The translations under genes and the position numbers were made by a program. The notes beneath the pieces were generated by a model. The model saw only the letters and a list, made by a program, of their open reading frames with translations. It searched no databases and had not been told where the DNA came from. Of a DNA stretch of 64,000 nucleotides, positions 22,947-34,600 are shown one piece after another (position 1 is the first letter of the stretch; each line of letters begins with the position of its first letter). Origin of the DNA: Nitzschia sp. DOCU1 (taxonomy: Eukaryota; Bacillariophyta; Bacillariophyceae; Bacillariales; Bacillariaceae); assembly GCA_951394045.1 (NCBI GenBank), contig OX595991.1, forward strand, positions 1,364,001 to 1,428,000, read 5' to 3'.

Positions 22947-25900
22947 ATGAGCAATATCGATGTGGAAGTCGGCATGGAGCAACCCGCTGACGCGGGAGCC
23001 CACGCCATGGTCATCACCGACCTCGAATCCTACCCTGGGAACAATCGAGAGGAGAAGATTGACTCCGCGATTGACCTTCATTCGGTTCTCATCATCAGCA
23101 AATCCACCTGCCCTTTCTGTCGTGACGTGAAAGATCTTTTGATGAACAAGATTGGAGTCACCATTCACACGCTCGAAGTCAACGAACACCCCGATGGAGG
23201 CAAGATCTTTGCCTATGGCAAGCACAAGACGGGCAAGTCCACTGTCCCTCAGGTCTTTATCAGGGGGAAATACATTGGAGGCTGCGACGATGTCAAAGCC
23301 CTTCATCACAAGGGAAAACTTGAACCTTTGCTCAAGGGATTGATCAACAAGTCTCGCCTTGTAGGCACGGATCGATTGGAGACTGCCCACATGGTTCCCG
23401 TCGAACGTGGTATTGCCATGAACCCACTCTTCTGGTTCCCGAATGTGGTCAATAACCACGTGATCCGAGTGGTGGGATTTCAAGTCTGCGCACTCAGTGT
23501 GGTCTGTACTTACTATTACGACGAATTGTGGGCTCATTGGCTCACGGTGTTTGTCTTGCTGGACTTTTGCTTGCGATTTATGGCTGGTGCTGCCGCCTCG
23601 CCCTTGGGTATGATTGCGACGTTTTTGACGTCCCCCTGGCGCCCGCTTTTCCGCCCTGGACCCCCAAAGCAATTTGCTGCCTCCTGTGGTATCATGTTTT
23701 CAGGACTTGGAACTCTGTTTTATTTCCTCAACTTTGAACACAGCAACTATGTCGGCATGGCTTTCATGGCTGGTCTGGCCGGTGCCTCTGGCTTGGGTAA
23801 GTAGTATCACTCGCGTCTTTTGATAAAGGTGGCTTGTCTGATCGTCGAAGAACTCACCGTATTTTCTCTACCTACAGAATGGATGTTTGACTTCTGTTTG
23901 GGCTGCAAGTTTTTTTCGATCGGTATCTATCTTGGTTTAATTCCTGATTACGCCTACCGCATCTACACTTCGTCCCGTCAAGAAACCGAGGACAGTTGGA
24001 ACTACATGTTTTTGGATTCCAAGGCAATCCCGCCCGAAAAGGTGGACAGGTAAGTATCTTCTTGATTTGGGCCTTGTACTTCTTTCGTGCTTGATCCAGC
24101 ATTTCTTATCAATGATGTTTGTCCATTCGACAGGGATCCCACGTCCAAGATTTCCCTCAAGTACAAGAAGAAAACCGATGAATGGAGCAAGGACGACTTT
24201 GACTTTATCCGCCATATGCAGATTGGATACTTTGCTATGCCTCTCTCTCTGTGCGGTCTTGCTGTCACCTTCAAGATCGCCTCTGATTGGACCGATGATA
24301 TCAGCAAAGTTTTGGGCGTAAAGCAGCGCGAATTGATTGTACACGAAGGGGCATTTCAGGCCATTGCGGCAGTTGCCTTTTTCATTTTCTTCATTTTTTG
24401 CGGCCTCTTCGCACTTCGTCTAATCATGTACCCGCACAAATGCCTCGGCATCGACTGGCAGTGCCCTCTCCGAGGACCCTCTTTTTCCGCTATTCCGCTG
24501 TGCTTGATGCTCTTTGCCTTTTTGGCCTTCGATCAAATCGAATATGACGAAGATGCAGCAATGACAGGGGATGAGGCCAATCCACAAATCGTTGCCCGCG
24601 TTTTCTTCTGGATTGGAGCCATTGCACAGAGCATCATCGCAGTCATGAGGTTTGGTGAGTGGCTCGGACGCCGAATGGAGCTAGAGCATGTGCATCCGCA
24701 ATGGATTATGGCACCTGTCGGATTGAGCGTTGCAGCAATGATTACCCCCGTGGTTCCCATGTTCGCTGCCGACAACGACCAAGCCGAGGGCATGATCTTC
24801 GTTGCCCGATTTTTCCAGTCCTTTGCACTCTTCATGTTCCTCGCCCTTTTCACCATCACGTTCTTCAAGGTGGTGACTTCGCACAACAGCGACACTGGTA
24901 TTCGACATGGTGTCTTTGTTTGGTTGGCGGCTACATCAATCTTGGGCATGGCCGAATTCACCATCTGCTTCTTTTCTCCGGCCAACCCCGATAAGCACCA
25001 GTGCGTTGAATCCTTCTCTAGCTGGTTCTTTGTCTCCCTATTCATCTTTTTGGGAATTCTGTACTCCGCGATGCCCTCCATTGGTTTCATTGGAAAGGAT
25101 AAATGGGGAATGGAGTACTGGACTGGATGCTTTGCCATCACTGTCCTCGCTGGTGCAGGTTGTCTCTTCTATGCTGTCACTGGCTTTCGTGCAGCCCAGA
25201 ATATTTCGATTGTGGGTTTGTGTTTGGCTTCGATCGCCAACTTTGTAAATTTGCTTCACACTGGAGTTGCTTTGATTCGCCGCCGTGAAGTTTTCACCCC
25301 GGTGAACAGGTGGGGCCCTCTGTCCTTTATGAAATTGACCCATGAAGCTTTCCGCGGAAACATGAGCACCATGCGCGAGTCCTTGGAAAATCTTGATTTG
25401 TCTGGCGGCGACGAAACCGCTGAGATGCTTGAGAACCTGAGCTTGTTTGCTGTACACTTGAATCGCTTCAGCATCTTGCACGAGGAACATTCCAAGCATG
25501 AGGACGAGGTCATCTTCAAAGTCTTCAATGATTGGTTCCACGACCATGCGAAGCAATTCAATGACGACCACGATGATTTCCACAGCGTCATGGCCGATGT
25601 TGAAAAGAACGCCAACATGCTTCTCGACCGTTCCCTTCCCCTCAGTCAGCGTCAAGAAGCCCTTGCTCTTCTCAAGAAGTTTCTTCCTCCTTTCTTCGAG
25701 TCCTTCGAAGAGCACCTCAAGGGTGAAGAGGACAACTTGCAGCCGATTGGAAAGAAGTATCTTCCTTTGCAAATCCAGAAGGACATCTCCCGCAAGGTTT
25801 GGGAGATTACTAGTGCCGATCGTTGGGAAATTATCATTCCCTATGTGGTCTTGAACCTCCCTCGTCACCTTCAACGCGTCCGTTACCTCAAGGTCTTGAT

Positions 25901-26039
25901 GTGGTCCATGCCCGAGCGTGCGCAACAGATTGGTGCCATTGTCTATCGCAATGTGGATGCTGTCATGTGGGAACGGTTGAAGGAGGAGGTTCCCGAAATG
26001 ATCCCTCGTGGCGAGAGTGGATGGTGGCGATACTACTAA
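22947..26039 (+). CDS. Glutaredoxin-DUF4395-TDT channel-hemerythrin fusion
   Basis: Three exons: 22947-23796, 23878-24049 and 24134-26039 (donors GTAAGT twice; phases 1 and 2). The product is about 975 aa. Residues 35-130 are a glutaredoxin with dithiol site CPFC (Cys55/Cys58) and the TVPQVFI glutathione-site loop. At about 145-260 is a multi-helix segment matching DUF4395 (NPLFWFPN, LDFCLRFMAG, PWRPLF). About 350-720 is a TDT-family channel (TehA/SLAC1/Ssu1 type) with roughly ten membrane helices, marked by YPHKCLGIDWQCPLRGPSF. About 790-905 is a hemerythrin/HHE-type helix bundle with likely metal ligands (HSKHEDEVIF, DDHDDFH, EEHLKGEEDN). TDT channels pass anions such as malate, nitrate or sulfite. 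I infer redox gating by Grx and an iron site sensing O2 or NO. Domain calls rest on motifs seen here. Confidence 0.88.
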
Positions 26040-26375
26040 TAATCCGACTTGCAGAACAACCTGCACAGAAACAGGATATCCCCTATTATTATTTAGAACC
26101 CTGCATACACATTGTGGCTTTTCCTTGAATTCTCTCGTGGGCCGGTACTCTTATGTCATGTCTATCCAAGAACTCTCAGAGGATTCTTTCCCGGCGATGG
26201 AATCGGAACGGACTCTTGTGCATCCGCTGGTTGACTGTTTCCTTTGGAGAACCTAGAGCCTTTCTTCGAAGTTCCGCCCCTTGGAAGTACAGCAAATTGC
26301 AGATGCCCAGTGAAGTTTGATCCCTCACTGGCGCGGAAGCCGTTCCAAATTCGAAAATTTTGACACGCAACCTCA
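26040..26375. other. Convergent 3' spacer
   Basis: 336 bp between two stop codons. Nothing recognised. Confidence 0.5.
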
Positions 26376-26783
26376 TCATGGAGACGACCATTGAAATTGA
26401 TACCGTAACTCGAATATCGCCCCTAGAATGCCCGTGATGGAAAGAATGATAATTAGGGCACTCATCCAAAGGGGAAACACGCAGGCTGTCTCCCGTTCCA
26501 GAGGAAGGGGAGATCGGTAATTACAATCCGGATAATTCTTTTGCTGTTCCGATATCGTCTCGGTGAGCTGAACCACAACCTGCGATTCCAAATCCTTGTC
26601 TAAATCGTCGTCTGCCTCCTCCAGGTCTTCTGGAGGTGCGTCGGGGACTACCTCCTTCGGAGCGGCGAATGAAGACGATTCATCTTCGTCGCGCTCAACA
26701 TTTAGCTCGTCTACTTGCACCGTCACCACCAGCGCACAGTGCTCTATTGCTGGACAAGTTGAGACATCCGAACAAGCGTTCAT
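26376..26783 (-). CDS. Small acidic tail-anchored membrane protein
   Basis: 135 aa from the ATG at 26783 (MNACSDVSTCPAIEHC). The body is acidic (DELNVERDEDESSS, EDLEEADDDLDKDLES) with a short helical stretch. One hydrophobic segment (WMSALIIILSITGILGAIF) sits about 12 residues from the C-terminus, the layout of a tail-anchored protein inserted after translation. Five cysteines lie in the N-terminal half and around CNYR. No family recognised. A missing upstream exon cannot be excluded. Confidence 0.6.
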   Translation of the reverse strand: MNACSDVSTCPAIEHCALVVTVQVDELNVERDEDESSSFAAPKEVVPDAPPEDLEEADDDLDKDLESQVVVQLTETISEQQKNYPDCNYRSPLPLERETACVFPLWMSALIIILSITGILGAIFELRYQFQWSSP

Positions 26784-26976
26784 TGTGACGCTTTTACAAT
26801 TGGAGTAATGTAGGAACAAGTGAAGGAGAAAGTAGCGCTACGGGTATGTGTGTGGATGTGCTATTCGCTGCCGCTTCGTACCCCACTTTTCGCACTCTAC
26901 ATTATTGATTATTGATCGACTTATTCGACTACAAGTATCCATGATGCGAACACAAAATCGTGATTGAAATCAATTC

Positions 26977-27372
26977 GATAGCTACTCTCTCAATAGCGAC
27001 AATCCTCTTAAAATCAAAGCGATTAACTCATCATGGTAAAGCTAACAACCTACACCTAGATTCTAATCTAGTAGAGCTGCTGGTCGAGTCTCCTCCTGCT
27101 GGCACCCATGTTTCTGCTTTTGCTCCGGGTATAACAACATTATGCCACCAACCAGCACACGACCCCCCCCCGTTCGCGTTGGAACATGGTGACGAGACTG
27201 ACAATAAAAAGAACCTTGGGGCGTCGGTGTAATGGCCTCAAGGTCAAGCGCAGCCCGAGCCTTTCACTGCCTGCGGTGAACTTTCCCAACATACCTGAGA
27301 ACCGTCGTCGAGTCAGCAACAAGCCGACGAAATGAAAACACGGGCCGAGGAACAGGCCATTCATTCGACGAG
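26977..27372 (+). pseudogene. Decayed partial copy of the 15.5 kb plastid gene
   Basis: Similar to 15485-15920 in the same order. It has the upstream block GCTACTCTCTCAA, the start ATGGTAAAGCTA at 27033 (parent ATGGTGAAGCTA), GAGCTGCTGGTC, then CACCCATGTTTCTGCTTTTG encoding the SAFAP plastid motif, and later GACGAAATGAAAACACGGGC. The Trp codon at position 9 of the parent is TAG here, and several small indels break the frame. The copy includes about 60 bp of parental upstream DNA and stops before the parental intron. It therefore looks like a truncated DNA-level duplication, though a retrocopy cannot be excluded because no intron position is covered. Confidence 0.85.
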
Positions 27373-27650
27373 GGCAATGAGCACCCATCCACACCGGGGG
27401 CAGCTCCCTTCCCACCCGTCGTATGATAGTCCGGGTCGTTCTTAGGTATGCGCTACAGAGGGCACACATCATTTGTTGTAATAGTCAAGGAGGGAAAAGC
27501 ACGGAAAAATGACTTGCATGCAAATGCAAAACGCAACAGCAGCCGTGGCGTGAAAGGCCGGTGTAAAGTACAAAAACGACGGCGTAACAATTGATGAGAT
27601 GCAGACACGACAGGTCGGACTTTTTATGAAATATTCCATTGGTAGTCCAG

Positions 27651-28536
27651 GTTTCCTGCAAACGCAAAAACTGCGGACTTTGTGACAAAAACAGGTTATG
27701 AAGGCCTTCGCATCGCAGAATTCGCGAAAACTGGCATTTTACTTTGTGACAAAATGGTGGTTTCACCACCGTTTTGTGAGAAAGTCTCTTAGGTACAAAT
27801 TTTACATACGCGATAGACTTTTTGCCTATTCGGGCCCAAAGATTAACACCGCGCCCAAAAATTAATAAGCCCCCCTTTGCAGCCTCATTGTCTCGCGAAA
27901 AAGCACGGAATTCGACTCAATGCGCATTTCGTGGCGACGGCGTCGTCACATATCCTTCCAGACGACAACTACCGATACTTCAACAGACAAAGAGAGAACG
28001 AAGAGGTATGCTGCCCTTCAGGTGGGGTCTTTCTCCTCTCTCCTTAGAAGAGAAAAGCTATACAAACTTTGCATGCACTCACGCGTTGTTAACCCACGTA
28101 TTATGAAATCGCGTGTTACAGGTACGAGTGTTCTGAAATCGCGTCTTATTAAATTGCGAGTTGAAAGCCTCAGTGTTTCGAAACTACGAGTTAACTGTGA
28201 TAGTGAATACTTAATTCGGAAGCGAACCTCTCGGCCAAATTACGAGATTCAGCGTCTAATGCGCAAATATATCGAAGTTTCGTCTAATCAGGTTTTACGA
28301 AATCACGTATCACACGCCTCAGTGTTGCGAAACTTATAGTTAAAGGTAATAAAAAATATTTAACGTCGGCGCCGGGTGGGGTGGGTCGATTCGGTCACCG
28401 CATGGGAAGGCCAAAACTGGCACGAGAAGTGCCGAATGCAGGAAGCATGCGCGGCAGCACTTTTTTTCGATGTGGTTTCTGCGGAGAAATCGATTTCTCC
28501 GCACAAACTTCCGCACTTTTTGCGTTTGCAGGAAAC
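27651..28536. repeat. Candidate non-autonomous element with 27-bp terminal inverted repeats
   Basis: The left end 27651-27677 (GTTTCCTGCAAACGC...) and the right end 28510-28536 are inverted repeats identical at 26 of 27 positions, 886 bp apart overall. Inside are a hairpin at 27749-27777 (13-bp arms, one mismatch), a perfect 22-bp palindrome at 28481-28502, and degenerate repeats. No intact reading frame is inside, and no clear target-site duplication was found. A miniature DNA transposon or other hairpin-rich element is likely; the class is unknown. Confidence 0.6.
28090..28345. repeat. Degenerate tandem repeats
   Basis: Recurring blocks of the type GAAATCGCGTNTTA and GCCTCAGTGTTTCGAAACTA followed by AGTTAA (about 28164 and 28317) are spaced irregularly. 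They lie inside the inverted-repeat element. Confidence 0.5.
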
Positions 28537-29103
28537 GCCTAGTGTGTCTTCGTGAAATATGTGGCGATAAAAGAAGATGCTTCCAAGAAATGACGACTAC
28601 GCAGCTGCACTTTAGACTACCCCACTTACTTTGAGGTGTATTTAGAGTCCGACAAATGTGAGAGAGTGTCAATAAATGCGCTCAGCGCTTTTTTACTGAA
28701 CAGAGGCTTATGAAAATCTGGACGGACTTTTAATATATGGCGCTAAAAGACTGCTGACGACGCGCAAGAAGATGCCTGATAGTACAGTATCGTACAGTAC
28801 AGTACAGTCAGTGCAGAATGTCGAACTAAATAATGCGGTCTGGCACATTCTGCACTAATTGGAGTTAAGAGAACCGTTCCCAAGAATATTTTAGTATTCG
28901 CAATTGCATCCAAAACACCGTCACAACTCCCACTGCTGTGATAATTCTCAATTCTTCCGGAAGAAAAAATGGCCTTCTTCATGCCGCTCATAATTTCACA
29001 ACTCAACGTTGACCCTTTAGCTGGAGAACGACCACCGTTTATGCGATTTGAAGCTAGCCGATTCCTTACATAGAATGAACTATGGAGCGGGAATGTTATA
29101 GCG
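28537..29103. other. Spacer upstream of the bZIP gene
   Basis: 567 bp with a short ACAGT tandem run (about 28783-28812) and otherwise nothing recognisable. It presumably contains the bZIP promoter. Confidence 0.5.
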
Positions 29104-30684
29104 ATGGATCGTGACAACAAGGACAAAAAGAAAAACACTGAGCCGCAGAATCAATGCGTTGGAGTACTGGGACCACTACCTTCGCGGCGCGGGGCGACGA
29201 TGCAAGTCGGCAACGGAAAGATGGCAGAAGATCAAGGAGATGACAGAGATTATGATGGGGCAATGAGCTGTTCCTCTTCCTCGGAAGAAAAAAGCGCGGA
29301 ACTAGACGCAGATGAAGAGAGCCGAGGTGCTGTTCATGAAATAGCTCTCGCAGGGGTGGCACCAGGGGGGTCCTCAACGGCAGCCAGCAGTACTACTAGG
29401 ACGACAGCTCTTAATGTTGCTGGAAAATTATGGACCGAGAATGAGGCGGAGGACCACCATGGTGATAGGAAACAGCCAGATTACCAAAAACTGAGACGAG
29501 AAAAACGTCTCGCGATGAATAGAGCTACTGCACGTGCCCGTCGGCGAAAGAAAAAAGACATGTTGGAGTCGCTTTCGAACCAACTATCAAGTCTTCAAAA
29601 GAAGAATCAGGTTCTCGAAGAAGATAAAAGGAGGCTTCAAGAACGAGTTCAGCAACTGGAGGATGCTCTCGTTAAGCAGAACGAGATGACAACAACTGGG
29701 ACTTCTACCAGCATGATGGCAGCAGCAGCTGCCGCGCCAGCGCCACACTTTGCCCACCGGCGGCACCAGACGGCAAGTGCTATAGCAGCAAGAACAGCAG
29801 CTGCAGCTGCCGGCACTACCAACAGTACTAGCAGCAGCGTTGATGGTGCTCTTGCTGATGTTGCCGGTGCCGCCTTTTCTTCTCCTGGGGGATTCCTAGG
29901 GCGCTACCAGCAGATATCGGCCTCGTCGATCTTACAGGACTGTCGAATACAGCCAGCAGCATCGCTCCTCCTATCCGAAGTGATGTCATTGAGGAGGCAT
30001 CAGGAAGCATCTGCAGCAGGGGCACAAGAACCAGCAGCAAGAGCTACTGCTGTTCATTCTGGTGCTGCCTTGTTCTACCGCCATCAGCAGAAGCAGGACC
30101 AAGCAGAAGAGCAGCAATACGACGCGTCTACTCGTCTCCTCATCCAAGCGCTACTTCGAGAAGAAGGTACTGCTGCAATTGATCCAGCAACTCTCTTGGC
30201 TGGTCCCTCTTCTCCTGCACGTGATGCTAGAAGTGCGGTCAACAGGAGCATCAATCGTGGCAACAACGTGCTGCTTTCCTCCTCGGTACCACCAGTAGTA
30301 TCCACCAGACTGAAAGGTCCCCTTACTACTACTCGCCAATACAGCACTGATGAGGGAGCTTCTTCCTCGTCTTTGGCATCGTCGCTGCTGGCCTCTCGTT
30401 GTGGTAGAATGTTCCCTTATCATCAAGGCATGCACACTACTAATACTGGTGCTGCCCTCTCGTCCGACGACCAACAACAAAGAAAAGAAGAAGGAAGCAG
30501 CACTACTAGTACTGGTGCTGTCTTTGCTGGTGGTGTCACACCACGCGGTTTTGAAGTCGACCAAAGAACCGTCCCTACCGGCGGGGTGTCGGCTGGTGGT
30601 GACGGCGACCTTCTCTCGTTGTTGCTAGTGCTGGCAAGAAATCGTGCGGGGCTCGAGCAGCAAAATCGTCGTAAATGGTGGTGA
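29104..30684 (+). CDS. bZIP transcription factor
   Basis: 526 aa, single exon, ATG at 29104. The basic region and zipper lie at about residues 130-195: KLRREKRLAMNRATARARRR carries the NxxxA...R DNA-contact pattern. It is followed by a heptad zipper with hydrophobic residues at LESLSNQLSSLQKKNQVLEE and RRLQERVQQLEDAL. The rest is low-complexity Ala/Gln/Ser/Gly/Thr, as expected for activation regions, with no PAS or LOV sensor domain visible, unlike the aureochromes. It should bind DNA as a dimer in the nucleus; targets are unknown. Ala-rich tracts (MMAAAAAAPAP) match GCA/CAG-rich DNA. Confidence 0.9.
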   Translation: MDRDNKDKKKNTEPQNQCVGVLGPLPSRRGATMQVGNGKMAEDQGDDRDYDGAMSCSSSSEEKSAELDADEESRGAVHEIALAGVAPGGSSTAASSTTRTTALNVAGKLWTENEAEDHHGDRKQPDYQKLRREKRLAMNRATARARRRKKKDMLESLSNQLSSLQKKNQVLEEDKRRLQERVQQLEDALVKQNEMTTTGTSTSMMAAAAAAPAPHFAHRRHQTASAIAARTAAAAAGTTNSTSSSVDGALADVAGAAFSSPGGFLGRYQQISASSILQDCRIQPAASLLLSEVMSLRRHQEASAAGAQEPAARATAVHSGAALFYRHQQKQDQAEEQQYDASTRLLIQALLREEGTAAIDPATLLAGPSSPARDARSAVNRSINRGNNVLLSSSVPPVVSTRLKGPLTTTRQYSTDEGASSSSLASSLLASRCGRMFPYHQGMHTTNTGAALSSDDQQQRKEEGSSTTSTGAVFAGGVTPRGFEVDQRTVPTGGVSAGGDGDLLSLLLVLARNRAGLEQQNRRKWW

Positions 30685-31699
30685 TGAGGACGAAGAAAAG
30701 AAAAGATGCGCTCTCGTTGTTGTATTACATAGTAGCGGCGTAAATGTTGTTGTTAGTACTACTATCGTCGTGCTGGTCCTTTCTATGAACATCCGGAATC
30801 AACAACAACAACTAGTAGTATCATGTGTAGAAGAAAACCTTGCTCTTGTTCCTCCTCGGCGGGCATCTTCTTGGCAGCAGGAGCCTGCTGGCTGGGTGGT
30901 GATTCCCTCTTGAACTCGGCGCGTAACCGAAATTGATGAAGGATTCAAGCAGCACAAAACACGGCCGGTTTCACCGTCTCTAGTGTGGGTGTGCAGGCTA
31001 GTGTTGAGTCCGACGAACGAAGGGTCAATTGCGTCGAAAGACTCGGCCCCTAATAGTAGTACTACTAGTTCATGTCGTCCCAGTTCTTAGTACAAATACT
31101 TCTGCTGTACCGCTATACTAGTACTAGTAGTAGCTAGTACTTGTTCGCTGCTGCTTTATTACTAGTAGTAGTACTGGCTGCTAGTAGTACTGAGTACTAG
31201 TAGCCGTTTGGCGAAATCTTTCCTCACTATCTTCAAGGTCGTTTCGAACTGGATAGCGCACTTTCCGCTGCTTCAATAGTAGTGCATTACATACTACGAT
31301 CAAATGCGGCGCGAAGTTTAGCTCAGAACTGTTTAACGTTTCATGTATGTATCATAGGTAAAATATACCGTATGTATTTTTATGCGTAGTTGTTTTTTCG
31401 AAGCGCGCGAATGTGCGCACGATCGACTCATAAGACTTTTGGGAGCCCCACGATGATACCTCGACCGCAACAACGGGCGCCTCTCCTCCCCACGGCCACA
31501 ACTGCCTCCACCTTTCGTCCTTCGAGTCCGCTTCATCAATGATAATAACAACACAAAATCCGGTAGAATAGCTCCTCTCTTGTCTTTGCCATCAGAGTGG
31601 ACAAGAACCAAGACAAACAGCAGCAGAGGACTAGTCACCTCTCCACAGGGTTGAAGAGATTTGAATAATCGCCTGATCAAAGGGTTTCGGATCGCACAA
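30685..31699. other. Spacer with TAG/TAC-rich repeat
   Basis: About 1 kb, no gene. It contains the second copy of the repeat described at 7440 and the eIF4G upstream region. Confidence 0.55.
31040..31290. repeat. TAC/TAG-rich repeat, second copy
   Basis: Runs of TAGTAGTACT and CTAGTACT end in GGATAGCGC, ACTTT, CCGCTGC, AATAGTAG at about 31250-31282, matching 7594-7632 with a 2-bp length difference and a few substitutions. Confidence 0.6.
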
Positions 31700-34600
31700 A
31701 TGTCTCAACCTCCTCCAAACCAACACAACAATCCCTACGGCGGCCCCCCGCATCAACAACAACAGCGAGGACCAGGCGGAGGATACAACAATCCGCGCCC
31801 CATGGGAGCTTGGCAGCCAGCGGCTCCAACGTCCCTTCAGATGGCTCAGGCACAGCAACCCAATGCTCAGCAATATGCACAACCGCAAGGGCGAGGAGGC
31901 GCTTACACAGTTCCGCCGCCACAAATGAACCCCTACGCCTACAACCCTTATGCGCAACCGTACCCCGGACAACAGGGGCGTGTAGGAGCCTGGAATCCCG
32001 CATATACTGGAAACATGTATGGTGCTCCTAATCCTGCCATGTATTATCAGCAGCAAGGAGGCCAACCTCCACAACAGGCGCAGGCGCAGACACCTGCTGC
32101 CGTGCCTCCACCTCGACCCAAGAAGGCTCTCGTCATTACGGTAAGTGCGTCAAGCGCTAATTCAGTCAAGTAACAGGATGGAATCCACTCTGGAAGTCAT
32201 GGAACCGCCACCAGTTATCTTCTAACCACTCCATTTCGTGCAATGCTGCTGTCTTTGCTGTAGGACAAACATGGCAATCCGATTGATCTCAGCTCGGTAA
32301 AAAAATCGACTACAACCACTACCCCTGCTACTGCCGCCGCTCCTGCTGCAGCAAGTTCTTCTTCAGCCGGACAATCGACTGATGCTGGTGCCAAACTGCG
32401 TCAGGCTGCTTTGGAACGCATCCAAGGGGCAACCGCCGCTAAGACGAAGGAAGAAGAGGAAGCCGCCGCGAAGAAAAAGGCAGAAGAGGAGGAAGCGGAT
32501 CGACAGAAGACGATCCAAGAGGCTGAAGCTGCTGCTGCTGTCGCTGCGAAAAAGAAGGCGGAAGAAGAGGCTGCGGCTGCGAAGAGGGTTGCTGAGGAAG
32601 AAGAGGCGAAGAAGAAGGAAGAAGAAGCAAAGGCACCCAAGCCAAAGTTGTCGCTCAGCGCCATGCTATCTCGGCAAGAAGAGGAGCAGAAAGCCCCTGA
32701 TGCCGTACCTGTTGTGGCAGCTCCTGCTGTTGTACCTGCGAACGACGGAGGAAAAAAACGATCAGTGTACTCGAAGGAGGAGATGATGCGGTTAGTCACG
32801 TATTGCGTGTTTGCGGTCTTTGAGGATGATCTGCATGTGCTCACTTTTCTGCTTGCCCCGTAGACTCAAGAGTCTCCCTGTTTGTATGAAACGTCCTGAC
32901 GACCTACCCGAATTTATGATCAATAAAGGGCCTTCACGCGGTGGTGGAGGTGGCGGCGGCGGCGGAGGAGGAGGAGGCGAGCGTGGAGGCGACCGCCGCC
33001 AGCAGCGCGATGGGGGTGGCGGTGGCGGAAGCTGGCAGCGAGGGGCCGCGCCTCCTCGACGTAGCTCCACCGACACGAGGGACAACAAAGTAGCAACCAC
33101 TGGCGGTGGTGGCCAATGGGCTCGTGGCCAAGCGCCACCACCAAAACTTCCTCAAGGACGCGGAGGTACCGGTGGACGTGGAGGTGGCGGTGGCCGAGGG
33201 GGACGTGGCAGTGGTCCTCCGTTCTTTGATGGCCCTGTTGCGCCCCTTGTGAAATCAAAGAATGGTTGGCGGCCTACGAAGAATACATCTGCGATTGTTG
33301 TAGCAGAAAAGCTGGTCAAGGGTATTTTGAACAAGATGACGAAAGAGAAGTTTGATCGTCTGGCTGACCAAATGTGTGAAATCCCGGTATCCTCATATGA
33401 AATTTTGACTATGATGATCGGAAACGTTTACGAAAAGGCTATCGACGAGCCTACATTTGGTGACATGTACGGTGACTTGTGTGTTAGGCTATCGCAGCGG
33501 GTGCAGACAGATTCCTTTGTTCAGATTATCGAATCCGACGAAGAACCTCCCACTGAAGATGGCGAGACCAGCCCGGAAGCACCCAGCGGGCAGTCGAGCT
33601 CAAACTCTGTGTTTAGATGGTCCAATGACGTTAGCACGACTGATTCAGAAATTGTTGGACCCTTCAAAAGCCCGGAGGAGTGTTTTGAAGTTGCCCTTTC
33701 TGACACGGAGCAAGAGCGCGTCGAACGTGGCGACTTGGAACTTGAACTTGTGAAGCTGCAAATCAGAGGTGGTATGTTCATCAAGGTTCTGAAGAAGAAA
33801 TCCTCAGCGGAAGAAGAGGAGGGGGAAGAGTCCGAGTTTTACACTGTATACTTCCCTGTGGCCAATCACCAAGAATGCGGCCAGCAGCTCTCGAAGATTT
33901 TTTTGAGCGAGCGAGAATGTATGTCAGACGCGTCAAAACAGAACTCGTTCAAACGATCACTCTTGAACAAATGTGAGGATGAGTTCAACAAGCAGGACAT
34001 TTACGTCGACTGGAAAAAGGAGAAAGCGGCATACGAGCAAACGAAAAGCACGCTCATAGACGCGGAGCGCGCTGAAAAGGAGGAGGAGCTCGAGTTCCGT
34101 CGTATTAAGATCAAGAAGCAGATGATTGGAAATATCAAGTTTATTGGCCAACTTTACAAGAAGAATCTGTTGAAGGAAAAGATCATGCGTTTCTGCATTG
34201 CGTCTCTTCTTAAGCTTGAACCCGATGATGCCAAGGCGAAACTACCGGTCTACCACGACGCTGGTGACAGCGAAATGGACGAAGAGGATCACGAGGCAAT
34301 CTGCAACATGTTTGCTACCATCGGTGCAACCATCGATGGTCCAGCAGCTGCCTCCTTCATCAATGTCTGCTTTAACAAGATCAAGAGGCTTAGCACTTCC
34401 GAAGACTTGCCTTCAAGGTCTCGCTTTATGTACAAAGATCTTCTAGAGCTTCGTGAAAACAAGTGGATTCCTCGTCGTAAAGATGAAAAGGCAAAGACCA
34501 TCGATGAAATCAGGAAAGATTTTGAACGCGAAGAGCGCCTGAAAGCTCAGCAATCCCAACAAATGGCATCGAGCTTCCGTGGTGGAGGTAACTTTGGTCG

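Noticed and set aside
24533..26066. Minus-strand frames of up to 342 aa opposite the channel fusion
   Set aside because: They lie opposite strongly supported TDT and hemerythrin coding DNA and have no domains.
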